From Brevibacterium sp. S22 (lineage in GTDB: Bacteria > Actinomycetota > Actinomycetes > Actinomycetales > Brevibacteriaceae), in NCBI RefSeq assembly GCF_004745485.1, contig NZ_RHFG01000013.1, positions 52,572-116,571 of the forward strand: 64,000 bases of DNA. The letters are read 5' to 3'. Under the pieces are notes generated by a model that had not been told where the DNA came from, made no database searches, and saw nothing but the letters and a program-made list of their open reading frames with translations. The position numbers were made by a program, and so were the translations under genes. This document shows, piece after piece, positions 10,694-19,300 of this stretch; the stretch's first letter is position 1, and each line of letters begins with the position of its first letter.

Positions 10694-11497
10694 ATGACTC
10701 CTTCCAATCGTGGTTCGCAGCCGAACAGAGCTGCCGGGCAGCCTCGCCAGTCTAGCGGGAAGCTGCCTGCTCACGTGTACCGCAGACGCCGCATCACTCT
10801 GGGCGTGGCGAGCCTCCTCGTCCTGGGACTGCTTGTGCTCGGAATCGTCGGTATCGTCAAAGCGATCGGCGGCCGCAGCGATGAACCAGACAAGACCGCC
10901 GTCGAGGAGACGACACCGGCTGAATCGACGACGACGGCACCAGTGCCGGATAAGAAGGCAGCGAGCGGAAAATGCCCTGAGGGCAAGGTCTCGCTGAAGG
11001 CGAAGGTCGATCCGAAATCCGTGAAGGACGGAAAAGAACCCGAATTCGGCATGGTCATCGAGAACGACCACACCGCCACCTGCCTCATCGAAGTCGGCAC
11101 TGAGAAGCAGGAGTTCATCGTCGAGAAGGACGGCGACGTCGTGTGGTCGTCGAAGTACTGTGCGGCCGCGAAAGATGAGAATGCGGAGGCCTCAACTGAG
11201 TTCGCACCGCAGTCGGAGAAGACCGCGAAGCTCAAGTGGAACCGGACCAAGGTCGACAAGAACTGCAATCGCAGCGATGAGGACTTCGCTCCCGGCGACT
11301 ATGACCTGATTGTGAAGCTCGAGGACAAGAAGAGCGAACCGACGACGTTCACACTCGAAAAAGACGCCGCCACCAAGGCGAAGGAGAAGAAGGCCGCGGA
11401 GGAGAAGAAGAAAGCCGAAGACGAGAAGAACTCGGAGGAGGAGTCCGGCGAGAAGGCTTCCTCGGATGAGGAGAAGTCAGAGGAACCGCAGGACTGA
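10694..11497 (+). CDS. membrane-anchored extracytoplasmic protein with charged tail, unknown
   Basis: 267-residue protein. A Pro/Gln/Arg-rich cytoplasmic N-terminus is followed by a transmembrane segment at about 35-58 (LGVASLLVLGLLVLGIVGIV) and a Thr/Pro linker. An external beta-rich domain with Cys residues follows (GKCPEGKVSL, CLIEVG, KYCAAA, KNCNRSDED), and the C-terminal 45 residues are almost entirely K/E/S. The external domain is about 125 residues and looks like a small Ig-like or DUF4232-type fold, but I cannot assign a family. A promoter with the -10 six to seven nt before the ATG suggests a leaderless mRNA. Confidence 0.75.
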   Translation: MTPSNRGSQPNRAAGQPRQSSGKLPAHVYRRRRITLGVASLLVLGLLVLGIVGIVKAIGGRSDEPDKTAVEETTPAESTTTAPVPDKKAASGKCPEGKVSLKAKVDPKSVKDGKEPEFGMVIENDHTATCLIEVGTEKQEFIVEKDGDVVWSSKYCAAAKDENAEASTEFAPQSEKTAKLKWNRTKVDKNCNRSDEDFAPGDYDLIVKLEDKKSEPTTFTLEKDAATKAKEKKAAEEKKKAEDEKNSEEESGEKASSDEEKSEEPQD

Positions 11498-11508
11498 TCG
11501 GACGGGCC

Positions 11509-11901
11509 TCAGGCTCCGCGGTAGGAGCCGACTCCCCAGGAGTTTCCGTCGTGGTCGCGGAAGTCGAATTCGCGGCCGCCGTGTTCTTGAGTCGCCACCG
11601 GTCGGACGATCGCGTGACCCAGGTCGACGATCTCCTGGTAGAGCCGATCGACTTCACGTTCCGTGTCGACGACGACATAGATCGAACTGCCGCCCACTGC
11701 GTCGAGTGCTGATCCGTCGCTGCGGACCGAGCCGACCATGATTCCGCCGGTGTCGCCGAGCGCGAATTCGGCATGATCGACGAGTGCCGGATCCTGCTCG
11801 TTGCGCACCATCAGCCGTTCGGTGAATCCGAGCGTGACCAGCAGTTCGATCGTCGCTTGTGCATCCGTGGTCCGGAAGGCCGGAAAAACTGTCGTGGTCA
11901 T
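11509..11901 (-). CDS. VOC superfamily (glyoxalase/bleomycin resistance-like) protein
   Basis: 130-residue vicinal-oxygen-chelate fold protein (PAFRTTDAQATIELLVTLGFTE; FDFRDHDGNSWGVGSY at the C-terminus). The family includes dioxygenases, glyoxalases and drug-binding proteins, and substrate cannot be read from sequence. ATG 11901 is preferred over an in-frame TTG at 11919. It is convergent with the acidic membrane-protein gene, with only 11 nt between the two stops. Confidence 0.75.
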   Translation of the reverse strand: MTTTVFPAFRTTDAQATIELLVTLGFTERLMVRNEQDPALVDHAEFALGDTGGIMVGSVRSDGSALDAVGGSSIYVVVDTEREVDRLYQEIVDLGHAIVRPVATQEHGGREFDFRDHDGNSWGVGSYRGA

Positions 11902-11944
11902 GACACCAGGATGCTCCAAAAGCGTGGGAAAGTCCCGAGAATTC

Positions 11945-13312
11945 TCATTTCGGATCCCGCAGCCCCTCGTTCGTCAGCATCAGTTCGACCGCTCCGGCGA
12001 TATGTTCGCACTCCTTGATCTCCATCGTCTCCGGCGCCGCCACATTGGTCATCGCACCCTTGGCCACGACGGCATGAGTGATCCCTAAGCGTTTGGCTTC
12101 GTTGAGTCGTTGTCCGAGGTTGGGGACGTTGCGGATCTCTCCGGACAGGCTGACCTCGCCGATTGCGACGAGGTGACGGGCCAGCGGTTTGCTGAGCAGC
12201 GCCGAGGCCAGGGACATGCAGATCGCCAGATCGCTGGCCGGTTCCGACAGCTTCGCTCCGCCGACCGTGGCCGTGAAGACATCGCTCTTGGCCAGGTTCG
12301 CCTGAGTGACGTTCTGGCTGAGCACTGCCAACATCATCGCCACTCGGGACGAATCGACTCCCGAGACAGACCGGCGGGACTGCCCGCCGGCGGACTCGGT
12401 GATCAGTGATTGGACTTCGACGAGAAGCGGGCGCTTGCCTTCCTGCGTCACAGTCAGGCAGGTGCCGGACGGATTCGCGCCGCTGCGGGAGAGGAACAGA
12501 CCCGAGGGATCCTCGAGGCTCTTGATCCCGTTCTCCTCCATGTCGAAGCACCCCACGTCATCGGTGGGACCGAAGCGGTTCTTCACCGCTCGCAGCATTC
12601 GCAGTCGCGAATGCCGTTCTCCTTCGAAGGTGCAGACGACATCGACGAGATGTTCGAGCAGTCGGGGACCGGCGATTGTGCCGTCCTTCGTGATGTGGCC
12701 TACGAGCACAGTGGGAAGGGACCTGGCCTTGGCCTCTCTGATGAGAGCAGAGGCGACTTCCCGGACCTGGGTGACTCCCCCGGGGATGCCTTCGACTTCG
12801 GAGGAGGCCAGAGTCTGAATCGAGTCGACGACGAGCAGCTCGGGCTGTTCGGCTTCGATCATTCCCAGCACCGAACCCAGATCGGTTTCGGCAGCGAGCA
12901 GCAAGGAGTCGGCCAGGGCGTTGATCCGTTCTGCGCGCAGTCTGACCTGGCCGGCGGATTCCTCACCGGTGACGTAGAGGACCTTGACCCCGAACATGGC
13001 GATCTTCGCAGCGACGTCGAGCAGCAGAGTCGACTTGCCGACACCGGGTTCGCCGGAGAGCAGAACGACGGCGCCGGGCACGATACCACCGCCGAGCACC
13101 CGATCGAATTCGGGGACGAACGTCGATCTCGCCTGTGCCAGCGTCGAGTCGATCTCGCTGATCGGCTTCGCTCCGCTGGACTTCTTGACCTTCGTCTTCA
13201 CCTTCGACGAATTGGCACCCTTTTCCTCAAGGGTGCCCCAGGCCTGGCATTCGGGGCAGCGTCCCAACCATTTGACCGTCGAATAGCCGCATTCGGAGCA
13301 CGTGAAAGACAT
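11945..13312 (-). CDS. radA: DNA repair protein RadA (Sms)
   Basis: 455-residue RecA-like recombination helicase that extends D-loops. The N-terminal C4 zinc motif (CSECGYSTVKWLGRCPEC, residues 5-22), Walker A GEPGVGKST, the RadA-specific KNRFG motif and a C-terminal Lon-protease-like domain (from about residue 270) are present. The length is normal for the family. The next gene on this strand upstream (map) has its own terminator before radA, so radA is probably transcribed separately. Confidence 0.96.
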   Translation of the reverse strand: MSFTCSECGYSTVKWLGRCPECQAWGTLEEKGANSSKVKTKVKKSSGAKPISEIDSTLAQARSTFVPEFDRVLGGGIVPGAVVLLSGEPGVGKSTLLLDVAAKIAMFGVKVLYVTGEESAGQVRLRAERINALADSLLLAAETDLGSVLGMIEAEQPELLVVDSIQTLASSEVEGIPGGVTQVREVASALIREAKARSLPTVLVGHITKDGTIAGPRLLEHLVDVVCTFEGERHSRLRMLRAVKNRFGPTDDVGCFDMEENGIKSLEDPSGLFLSRSGANPSGTCLTVTQEGKRPLLVEVQSLITESAGGQSRRSVSGVDSSRVAMMLAVLSQNVTQANLAKSDVFTATVGGAKLSEPASDLAICMSLASALLSKPLARHLVAIGEVSLSGEIRNVPNLGQRLNEAKRLGITHAVVAKGAMTNVAAPETMEIKECEHIAGAVELMLTNEGLRDPK

Positions 13313-13423
13313 ACCGCAATTCTGGCACGAGCCGCTGACACAGAGGGCCGATCACAGTCGTCCCCGGTCTGAACGACTCGGCCGATGCATCACACGGGGA
13401 AGGGGAGCAGCCGCGAAGGCAGA

Positions 13424-13454
13424 GGGCGCCCGACGATCTGTTCGTCGGACGCCC
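13424..13454 (-). terminator. terminator hairpin after map
   Basis: A 13-bp stem with one mismatch (GGGCGCCCGACGA / TCGTCGGACGCCC) and a 5-nt loop lies 25 nt past the map stop codon on the minus strand. The tail is T/C-rich rather than a clean T-run. Confidence 0.6.
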
Positions 13455-13478
13455 AATGACAGCTGTGCGGCAGCCAGC

Positions 13479-14246
13479 TCAGTCGAGCGCGGTGAGGACT
13501 CGGGGACCATCCTCGGTGATGGCGATCGTGTTCTCCGAATGCGCGCCGTTCGAACCGTCGGCCAGACGCAGGGTCCAACCGTCCTTGTCGACGGTGAGCT
13601 TCTTCGAGGTGAACGACCACCAGGGCTCTATGGCCAGGGTCAGGCCCGGCTTGAGGACGAGCCCGCGACCACCCTTGCCGCGGTTGGGCACGTGCGGATC
13701 CTCGTGCATCGTGTGCCCGAGTCCGTGCCCGCCGAAGTCGAGATTGACCGGGATCCGCTGAGCGTCGGCGACGTCACCGATGGCCTTCGAGATGTCGCCG
13801 AGGCGGTTGCCCGCCTGAGCGGCGTCGGTGCCGGCTTCCAGCCCGGCCCAGGTGGAGTCGATGAGTCGCTGGTCCTCGTCGCTTCCGTCGCCGACGACGA
13901 CGGAGCGGGCGGCGTCGGCGACCCAGCCGTCGATGGACACGGCGAAGTCGAGGGTGAGCAGGTCGCCGTCTTTCATCACATAACTGTGCGGTTTGCCGTG
14001 GAGGACTCCGTCATTGACTGAGAGGCAGATGACGTTGCGGAAGGGGCCCGAACCGAAGGACGGAGCGTAGTCCCAGTAGCAGGACTTCGCGCCGCCATCC
14101 TCGATGAGCTTCCTGGCGGTCTTCTCCAGGTGCATGATGTCCATGCCCGGCTCTGCGATCGAGGTCAGCTCGGCCAAGGTCTTGGCGACGAAACGGCCGG
14201 TCACCGCCATCTTGTCGATCTCGGCAGGCGTCTTCAGCTCAATCAC
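13479..14246 (-). CDS. map: type I methionine aminopeptidase
   Basis: 255-residue metalloprotease that removes N-terminal Met from nascent proteins. The metal ligands are readable in LTLDFAVSIDGWVADAA (two Asp), GHGLGHTMHEDPHV (His) and two C-terminal Glu residues (TLAIEPW, HSENTIAIT). It starts with GTG at 14246 behind GAGGAGG. No secY-adk neighbours are present, so this is a stand-alone copy and a second map elsewhere is likely. Confidence 0.93.
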   Translation of the reverse strand: MIELKTPAEIDKMAVTGRFVAKTLAELTSIAEPGMDIMHLEKTARKLIEDGGAKSCYWDYAPSFGSGPFRNVICLSVNDGVLHGKPHSYVMKDGDLLTLDFAVSIDGWVADAARSVVVGDGSDEDQRLIDSTWAGLEAGTDAAQAGNRLGDISKAIGDVADAQRIPVNLDFGGHGLGHTMHEDPHVPNRGKGGRGLVLKPGLTLAIEPWWSFTSKKLTVDKDGWTLRLADGSNGAHSENTIAITEDGPRVLTALD

Positions 14247-14660
14247 AGGGGCCTCCTCAGGCGATGCGCAGGGTTCGTATCGATTTTAGTCCCTGGCCGC
14301 AGCTCCGCTGCATCCGCACCCGAATTTGCGGACTCTTCGACTGCCGCAGCCGACGTTCTGCAACGATCCGGCTCAGGCAGTGGCCGGCCTCGGACGGTGC
14401 ACCGGCTCGGGCGGAAACCCACTCAGGCGGAAACCCACTCAGGCGCGAGTCGTCTCGGGCAGTGGCCGGCCTCGGGCGGCCACTGGCCTCAGGTCACGCG
14501 AATCTCGAAAAAGTCGTCGCCGGCGGCGCGAATTTCGAGTTTCGCGTTACCTGAGAGGAGGGTCGCTCCGGATGGCGGCTCATCGTGCTGCCTGCGCGGA
14601 GAACTGGCGTGCGAGCAAGGAGTCTTGTGCCCGGCTGTCTTGGAACGTAGGGTGCCGGGC
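14247..14660. other. 414-nt intergenic region with repeats
   Basis: No convincing gene. It holds short direct repeats (AGGCGGAAACCCACTC twice; CAGTGGCCGGCCTCGG twice, around 14380-14480) and then the long inverted repeat described separately at 14489-14554. Confidence 0.6.
14489..14554. repeat. conserved-loop hairpin, copy A
   Basis: Inverted repeat with 21-bp arms (two mismatches) around a 24-nt loop that begins AAAGTCGTCG. The loop shares length and pattern with the hairpin at 15192-15249, whereas the stems differ in sequence. It lies between divergent genes (map and a small membrane protein), so it is not a simple terminator. Confidence 0.7.
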
Positions 14661-14891
14661 ATGAGAGACATCATCTTGGCGTTCAGTGTGGGGATTGCTT
14701 TTGCGACCGTTGTGCCCATAGGGGTCGAGGACCTCCAGTCAGGCGGCCCTTGGATCCTCACGCTCATCGTCTTTCCCGTCTTCTCGCTGCTCTGCCTCGC
14801 TTTCGTCCTCCGCGATCACAGAAGACGGTCGTCGTCCGAGGACAGGCGTCTGGACTCCTCAGCGGAGCAGGTCGTCTCCGAACAGCGCTGA
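14661..14891 (+). CDS. small two-helix membrane protein, unknown
   Basis: 76-residue protein with two transmembrane helices (IILAFSVGIAFATVVPIG and WILTLIVFPVFSLLCLAFVL) and a basic, Ser-rich C-terminal tail. The ATG at 14661 is preceded by TAGGGT (14648-14653), which fits the leaderless promoter pattern seen at many genes here. It is convergent with the next small membrane-protein gene, and the pair sits between two related hairpins. I do not recognise a family. Confidence 0.55.
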   Translation: MRDIILAFSVGIAFATVVPIGVEDLQSGGPWILTLIVFPVFSLLCLAFVLRDHRRRSSSEDRRLDSSAEQVVSEQR

Positions 14892-14925
14892 GCAGGTCAC
14901 CGTGGCGTGGTGAGAGCAGAGCACC

Positions 14926-15150
14926 TCAGCTGAGGCCGCTGTTTTCCTTCTTTGGTCGTGCTGCAAGCCAACAGATCGGCCCGATGAGAGGGAGAAGGAA
15001 GACGATGATCACCCACGCGAGCTTTGCGGGGGCCTCCATGCCTGATCTGGCGATGCTGATGAGCGTCCAGACGAGCAGGGCGATCATCAACAGGACCACG
15101 CCCGACCAGACGATGTCGTAGGCGGCGGGCAGCAGCGGATTCTCACTCAT
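14926..15150 (-). CDS. PLDc_N domain small membrane protein
   Basis: 74-residue protein made almost wholly of the cardiolipin-synthase/phospholipase D N-terminal membrane domain: two helices (IVWSGVVLLMIALLVWTLISI and AKLAWVIIVFLLPLIGPICWL) with the typical P-L-I-G-P-I-C-W turn. There is no catalytic HKD domain. TAGTTT ends 6 nt before the ATG on the minus strand, so transcription may be leaderless. A second, longer PLDc_N protein is at 59624-60055. Confidence 0.7.
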   Translation of the reverse strand: MSENPLLPAAYDIVWSGVVLLMIALLVWTLISIARSGMEAPAKLAWVIIVFLLPLIGPICWLAARPKKENSGLS

Positions 15151-15191
15151 ACGCCCAAACTACCTTGTCTCCTCCCGCGCGACCCGCTCGA

Positions 15192-15249
15192 TCAAGGGTT
15201 CGCTCGAAAATGTCGTCGTAGACGGTTCGGTATTCGAGCGAACCCTTGA
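15192..15249. repeat. conserved-loop hairpin, copy B
   Basis: Perfect 17-bp inverted repeat (TCAAGGGTTCGCTCGAA and its complement) around a 24-nt loop starting AATGTCGTCG. The loop matches copy A at the positions AAnGTCGTCG, CGG and CG. It lies 100 nt past the ALDH stop and 42 nt upstream of the PLDc_N gene start. Confidence 0.8.
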
Positions 15250-15348
15250 ACGACGCGGTAGGTGGCTGGCGGAGTCGCCTCGAGCCGCAGGAGCGGCCGG
15301 GTCGCAGTGAGCGTAGTGGGTGAACCGGGCCGAAACGGCCAGGGGCGG

Positions 15349-16884
15349 TCAGAGGAATTCGACGCCCTGGGCCAGAGGAAGCTCGCCGGAGTAGTTGATC
15401 GTGTTCGTTGCCGGTCGCATATAGGCTTTCCACGAATCCGAACCCGACTCGCGTCCGCCGCCGGTCTCCTTCTCACCGCCGAACGCGCCGCCGATCTCCG
15501 CGCCCGAGGTGCCGATGTTGACGTTGGCGATGCCGCAGTCTGACCTGGACAGGAACCGTTCCGATTCGGCCAGCTCGGAGGTGAAGATCGCCGAGGACAG
15601 ACCCTGCGGCACCCCGTTGTGGATCTCGAGTGCCTCGTCGAGGTCCGAATAGGTCACGACGTAGAGGATCGGGGCGAAGGTCTCATCCTTCATCACCGCC
15701 GTCTGTCCGGGCATGCGCACCACGGCCGGTTCGACATAGTGAGCGTCCGGGCGTTCGTCGGCCAGCACCCGGCCGCCGCCGCAGAGGACCTCGCCGCCCT
15801 CGGCTTCGGCCTGCTTGAGCGCCGACTGCATCGCCTCATACGATCCCTCGTTGATGAGCGGTCCCACTAGCACCTCGTCATCGGTCGGGGACCCGATGCT
15901 CAACGTCTTATATGCCGCGACGATGCGATCGACGAAGTCATCGGCGATGGACTCATGCACAATGAGCCGTCGCAGAGTCGTGCAGCGCTGACCGGCGGTG
16001 CCGGCGGCGGCGAAGACCACTCCGCGTAGGGCCAGATCGATGTCCGCACTCGGGGCTACGATCGCGGCATTGTTGCCGCCGAGCTCGAGCAGGATCTTGC
16101 CGAATCGCTCGGCCACGACCGGCCCGACCTCGCGCCCCATCCGCCCCGACCCGGTCGCCGAGACCAATGCCACTCGTTCATCCCGGACCATGACATCGCC
16201 GATGTCGCGACCGCCGATGAGGACGGGTGCGAGGTTCTCCGGGGCACCCACCTCGGCGGCGGCACGGGCCAGCAGTGATTGTGCCCCGAGCGCGGCGAGC
16301 ACGGCGTTCTCCGACGGCTTCCACACCACCGCATCACCGGCGACCAAGGCCAGGGCGGTGTTCCAGGAATACACGGCCACGGGGAAGTTGAACGCCGAGA
16401 TCACCCCGACGACGCCGAGGGGATGCCACGTCTCCATGAGCCGGTGACCGGGGCGTTCGCTGGGCATGGTCTTGCCCCACAGCTGCCGGGACTGACCGAG
16501 CGCGAATTCGCAGATGTCGATCATCTCCTGCACTTCACCGGCCGCTTCCGAGGGAGTCTTGCCGGCTTCGACGGTGATGATCTTCGCCAGATCCTCCTTG
16601 TGCTCGCCGAGCAGCTGTCCCCACCGCTGTACCAGCTGGCCGCGCACGGGAGCGGGCACGTCCCGCCAGGCCTCGAACGCCTGTTGAGCGGCAGCGATCT
16701 TCGCCGAGGCAGTATCCGCCGTGTCCGCGGCGATCGTGCCGAGGTCCTGACCGGTGATGGGGGAGCGGGCAGGCAAGCTCGCCGAGGCGGCCGACCCCTC
16801 AACCACGGATGTGTCCACCCCGCAGGCGTTCAGTCCCGCGGTGAGGAGTTCGGTGATGGTCTGGTCGGTGGGCAGTGCGGTCAT
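15349..16884 (-). CDS. amaB: ALDH7-family dehydrogenase, probable L-piperidine-6-carboxylate dehydrogenase
   Basis: 511-residue NAD-dependent aldehyde dehydrogenase of the ALDH7 (alpha-aminoadipic semialdehyde) group. Key features are the general-base Glu in LLELGGNNAAIV, the catalytic Cys in AGTAGQRCTTLRR and the family C-terminus GGGRESGSDSWKAYMR. ALDH7 members oxidise piperideine-6-carboxylate/aminoadipate semialdehyde in lysine degradation. The gene follows an FAD oxidase by 94 nt on the same strand. That pairing supports a pipecolate/lysine role (inference). It starts at ATG 16884 behind AAAGGATC. Confidence 0.8.
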   Translation of the reverse strand: MTALPTDQTITELLTAGLNACGVDTSVVEGSAASASLPARSPITGQDLGTIAADTADTASAKIAAAQQAFEAWRDVPAPVRGQLVQRWGQLLGEHKEDLAKIITVEAGKTPSEAAGEVQEMIDICEFALGQSRQLWGKTMPSERPGHRLMETWHPLGVVGVISAFNFPVAVYSWNTALALVAGDAVVWKPSENAVLAALGAQSLLARAAAEVGAPENLAPVLIGGRDIGDVMVRDERVALVSATGSGRMGREVGPVVAERFGKILLELGGNNAAIVAPSADIDLALRGVVFAAAGTAGQRCTTLRRLIVHESIADDFVDRIVAAYKTLSIGSPTDDEVLVGPLINEGSYEAMQSALKQAEAEGGEVLCGGGRVLADERPDAHYVEPAVVRMPGQTAVMKDETFAPILYVVTYSDLDEALEIHNGVPQGLSSAIFTSELAESERFLSRSDCGIANVNIGTSGAEIGGAFGGEKETGGGRESGSDSWKAYMRPATNTINYSGELPLAQGVEFL

Positions 16885-16978
16885 GGTGATCCTTTCGTCG
16901 ACTGCTGCGTCGATTGGCTGTTCAGCCGTTCGGTGGTGATCTGGGGAGGTCGGGTGGGCGAGGGTGATTGCGTGCTGG

Positions 16979-18202
16979 TCAGACCACGTTGAGTTCCTTG
17001 CGAAGACCGGTGGTCGCGAAGCGGCGTTTGTCCATCGTGCTCACGTCGACGAACGGCTCGCGGCCGGTCATGAGGTCGGCGACGACCTCGCCGACTGCCG
17101 GACCCATGAGGAAGCCGTGCCCGGAGAACCCGCAGGCGTAGAAGAATCCGGGAAGTTCTTCTGCCTCGCCGATGAGCGCATTGTGATCAGGCGTCATCTC
17201 GTACAGTCCGGCCCAGCCGCGCTTTGCCTCGACATCGCCGAGTTCCGGGGTGCGCGCCTCGATGTGTTCGGCCAGGGTGGCCAGCCAGTTCGGGTCGCGT
17301 TTGTCGTTGAAGGACCAGTCGTCTGCCTCGTCGGGGCAGCCGAAGAGCAGTCCGGAGCCTTCGGGGTGGACGTAGTAGCCGGTGGAGAAGTCGATCGTGA
17401 AGGGCATCTGCGACGTGTCGAAGTCGACGGGTTCGGAGACCATGATCTCTCGCCTCAAAGGCCTGACCGGCAGGTCGACTCCGGCCAGCTCGCCGATGAG
17501 TCCGGACCACGCCCCGGCGGCGGCCACGACTTGTTCACAGGCGATGGTGCCGCGGCTGGTGATCACCGAGGTGGCCCTGGGTCCTGTGTCATCCCCGCTC
17601 CCAGAGGGGGAGTCAGTGTCGCCGGTGACCCCGAACCCGGTGACCTCGCAGGACTTGAGCACCCGCACGCCGCGCTTGCGGGCGGCGCTGATGTACCCGG
17701 ACACGACCGCCTCGGGGGTGCAGTGACCGTCACCGGGGTTGAAGGCTCCGGCCACGAGGCCTTCGGTATTCACGTGCGGGGCGAGTTCGGCCACCTCGGC
17801 GACGGTGAGCATCCGCGAATCAAGCCCCATCCGCTGCTGCAGAGCCACATTGGCGGCGAATGCCTCGGCGGATTCGGTCGAGTCGAGGAGGAAGAGGTAG
17901 CCGTTGCGGACGAGGCCGATGTCGATGCCGAAGTCGGCCTCGAAGGTTGAGAGCACCTCGAGTCCGCGGGCGGCCAGGGCGATGTTGACCTCATCGGAGA
18001 ACTGGCAGCGCACACCGCCGGCGGCCTTCGACGTCGAGCCGGAGCCGGGGGTGTCGCGTTCGACGATGACGATGTCCTCGATGCCGCGCTCGGCCAGGTG
18101 AAAGGCGATGGACGCACCCATGACGCCGGCGCCGATGATGACGACGGAGGCGGTGGTGGGGAACGTGTCTTCGGCAGTGCTCGGGGTTGACGGGGTTTCC
18201 AT
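16979..18202 (-). CDS. FAD-dependent oxidoreductase (DadA/SoxB type), candidate L-pipecolate oxidase
   Basis: 407-residue D-amino-acid/sarcosine-oxidase superfamily flavoenzyme. The FAD-binding motif VVIIGAGVMGASIAFHLAERG is at about residues 19-39, followed by the typical KAAGGVRCQFSDEVN and, near the C-terminus, YACGFSGHGFLMGPAVGE. The family oxidises secondary or D-amino acids. It heads a two-gene unit with an ALDH7 enzyme, which is the pair expected for L-pipecolate to aminoadipate. ATG 18202 has AGGTG 6 nt upstream. Sarcosine or D-amino acids remain alternative substrates. Confidence 0.78.
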   Translation of the reverse strand: METPSTPSTAEDTFPTTASVVIIGAGVMGASIAFHLAERGIEDIVIVERDTPGSGSTSKAAGGVRCQFSDEVNIALAARGLEVLSTFEADFGIDIGLVRNGYLFLLDSTESAEAFAANVALQQRMGLDSRMLTVAEVAELAPHVNTEGLVAGAFNPGDGHCTPEAVVSGYISAARKRGVRVLKSCEVTGFGVTGDTDSPSGSGDDTGPRATSVITSRGTIACEQVVAAAGAWSGLIGELAGVDLPVRPLRREIMVSEPVDFDTSQMPFTIDFSTGYYVHPEGSGLLFGCPDEADDWSFNDKRDPNWLATLAEHIEARTPELGDVEAKRGWAGLYEMTPDHNALIGEAEELPGFFYACGFSGHGFLMGPAVGEVVADLMTGREPFVDVSTMDKRRFATTGLRKELNVV

Positions 18203-18281
18203 GAAGCACCTCACTTTCTGCTGCTGCAAGGGACGTCCTCGACCCTCACAGCTGCGGAACATGCCGACAGCGGTGTCGGCG

Positions 18282-18319
18282 AACTGTGACCTGTCTCCAT
18301 TGTGGTGGCCCTCACAGTT
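18282..18319. promoter_or_regulatory. inverted repeat in the FAD oxidase/LysR divergent region
   Basis: AACTGTGA (18282-18289) and TCACAGTT (18312-18319) form a perfect 8-bp inverted repeat with a 22-nt spacer, midway between the two divergent start codons. Position suggests an operator for the LysR-type regulator; this is inference. Confidence 0.4.
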
Positions 18320-18382
18320 AAGGACAAGGGAGAGTTTGTGAAAGGTCTGTTTAGAACTCCTAAAAACAGCTACGATGCCTTC

Positions 18383-19258
18383 ATGACCTGGACGCTCGGA
18401 CAGCTGCGCACCTTCGTCACCGTGGCCGAACTCGGCTCCATGACAAGGGCGGCCGACCACCTCGGCTACAGCGTCGGCGCCGTGTCCCAGCACATCACCG
18501 CCTTGCGCAAGGTCGTCGGCTCCGACTTGTTCCTGCGGCGCGGTCGCGGACTCGTCCTCGCCGAGGCCGGACGCACACTGCTGCCTCGGGCCCGCAACAT
18601 CCTCGCCGCTCAGCAGCAGGCGGAGATGGCGATGCTCGGCCGCGACTTCCGCAGCGAAGCCATCGTCACCCTCGGCGTCTTCGGCTCGGCCTCGACGACG
18701 GCGCTGCCGCAGGTGGTGACCGAACTGAAGAAGCGACACCCGGACATCGAGGTTCGGGCGCGCGAGATCGACGTCGAGACGATGTCCGCGGCCGTCATCG
18801 ACGGTGTCATCGACCTCGGCATCGGAATCAACTACCCAGCCGTACCGCTGCCGCCGATGCGGGGGCTGCGCTGGGAGGCCGTTGCCGCGGAGGACTTCGG
18901 CATCGTCGTGCCCGCCGGTCGACCCCGCCCGACCGCGGCTGAGCTCGCCGAGGCCGACTGGATCCTCCCACCGGCTGAGGAGCTCTTCGGTCGCGCGATG
19001 CGCTTGGCCACGTCGGCGCTGGGGATCAACGCGAAGGAGACGCACATCGTCACCGACACCGCGGTCGCGCTGGCGCTCGCCGGAACCGGGCTGGGGCTGA
19101 CCTTGGCGACGCCGATCATGATGTCCTTGGGCGGACCCGACATCGACCTCCATTCCGTCGCCGAGGCGGGTGGCCGAGAGATCATCGTCCTGACCTCCCC
19201 TGACCCCAGCGACCCGGTCGGGGCCGTCGCTGAGGTGGTCGCCGAAGTCTTCGCGTGA
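18383..19258 (+). CDS. LysR-family transcriptional regulator
   Basis: 291-residue regulator with an N-terminal winged helix-turn-helix (LRTFVTVAELGSMTRAADHLGYSVGAVSQHITALRK, in family register) and a type 2 periplasmic-binding-like effector domain. It is divergent from the FAD oxidase/ALDH7 pair, the classic arrangement for a LysR regulator of an adjacent catabolic operon. TACGAT (18371-18376) ends 6 nt before the ATG, and no ribosome binding site is present, consistent with a leaderless transcript. Confidence 0.88.
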   Translation: MTWTLGQLRTFVTVAELGSMTRAADHLGYSVGAVSQHITALRKVVGSDLFLRRGRGLVLAEAGRTLLPRARNILAAQQQAEMAMLGRDFRSEAIVTLGVFGSASTTALPQVVTELKKRHPDIEVRAREIDVETMSAAVIDGVIDLGIGINYPAVPLPPMRGLRWEAVAAEDFGIVVPAGRPRPTAAELAEADWILPPAEELFGRAMRLATSALGINAKETHIVTDTAVALALAGTGLGLTLATPIMMSLGGPDIDLHSVAEAGGREIIVLTSPDPSDPVGAVAEVVAEVFA

Positions 19259-19300
19259 ACGCAGGCTCGTCTGCAGCGAATCTCGGCCTAGGATGAGATC

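Noticed and set aside
14380..14480. Short direct repeats suggesting a CRISPR-like array
   Set aside because: Only two copies of each unit, immediately adjacent or irregularly spaced, and no cas genes.
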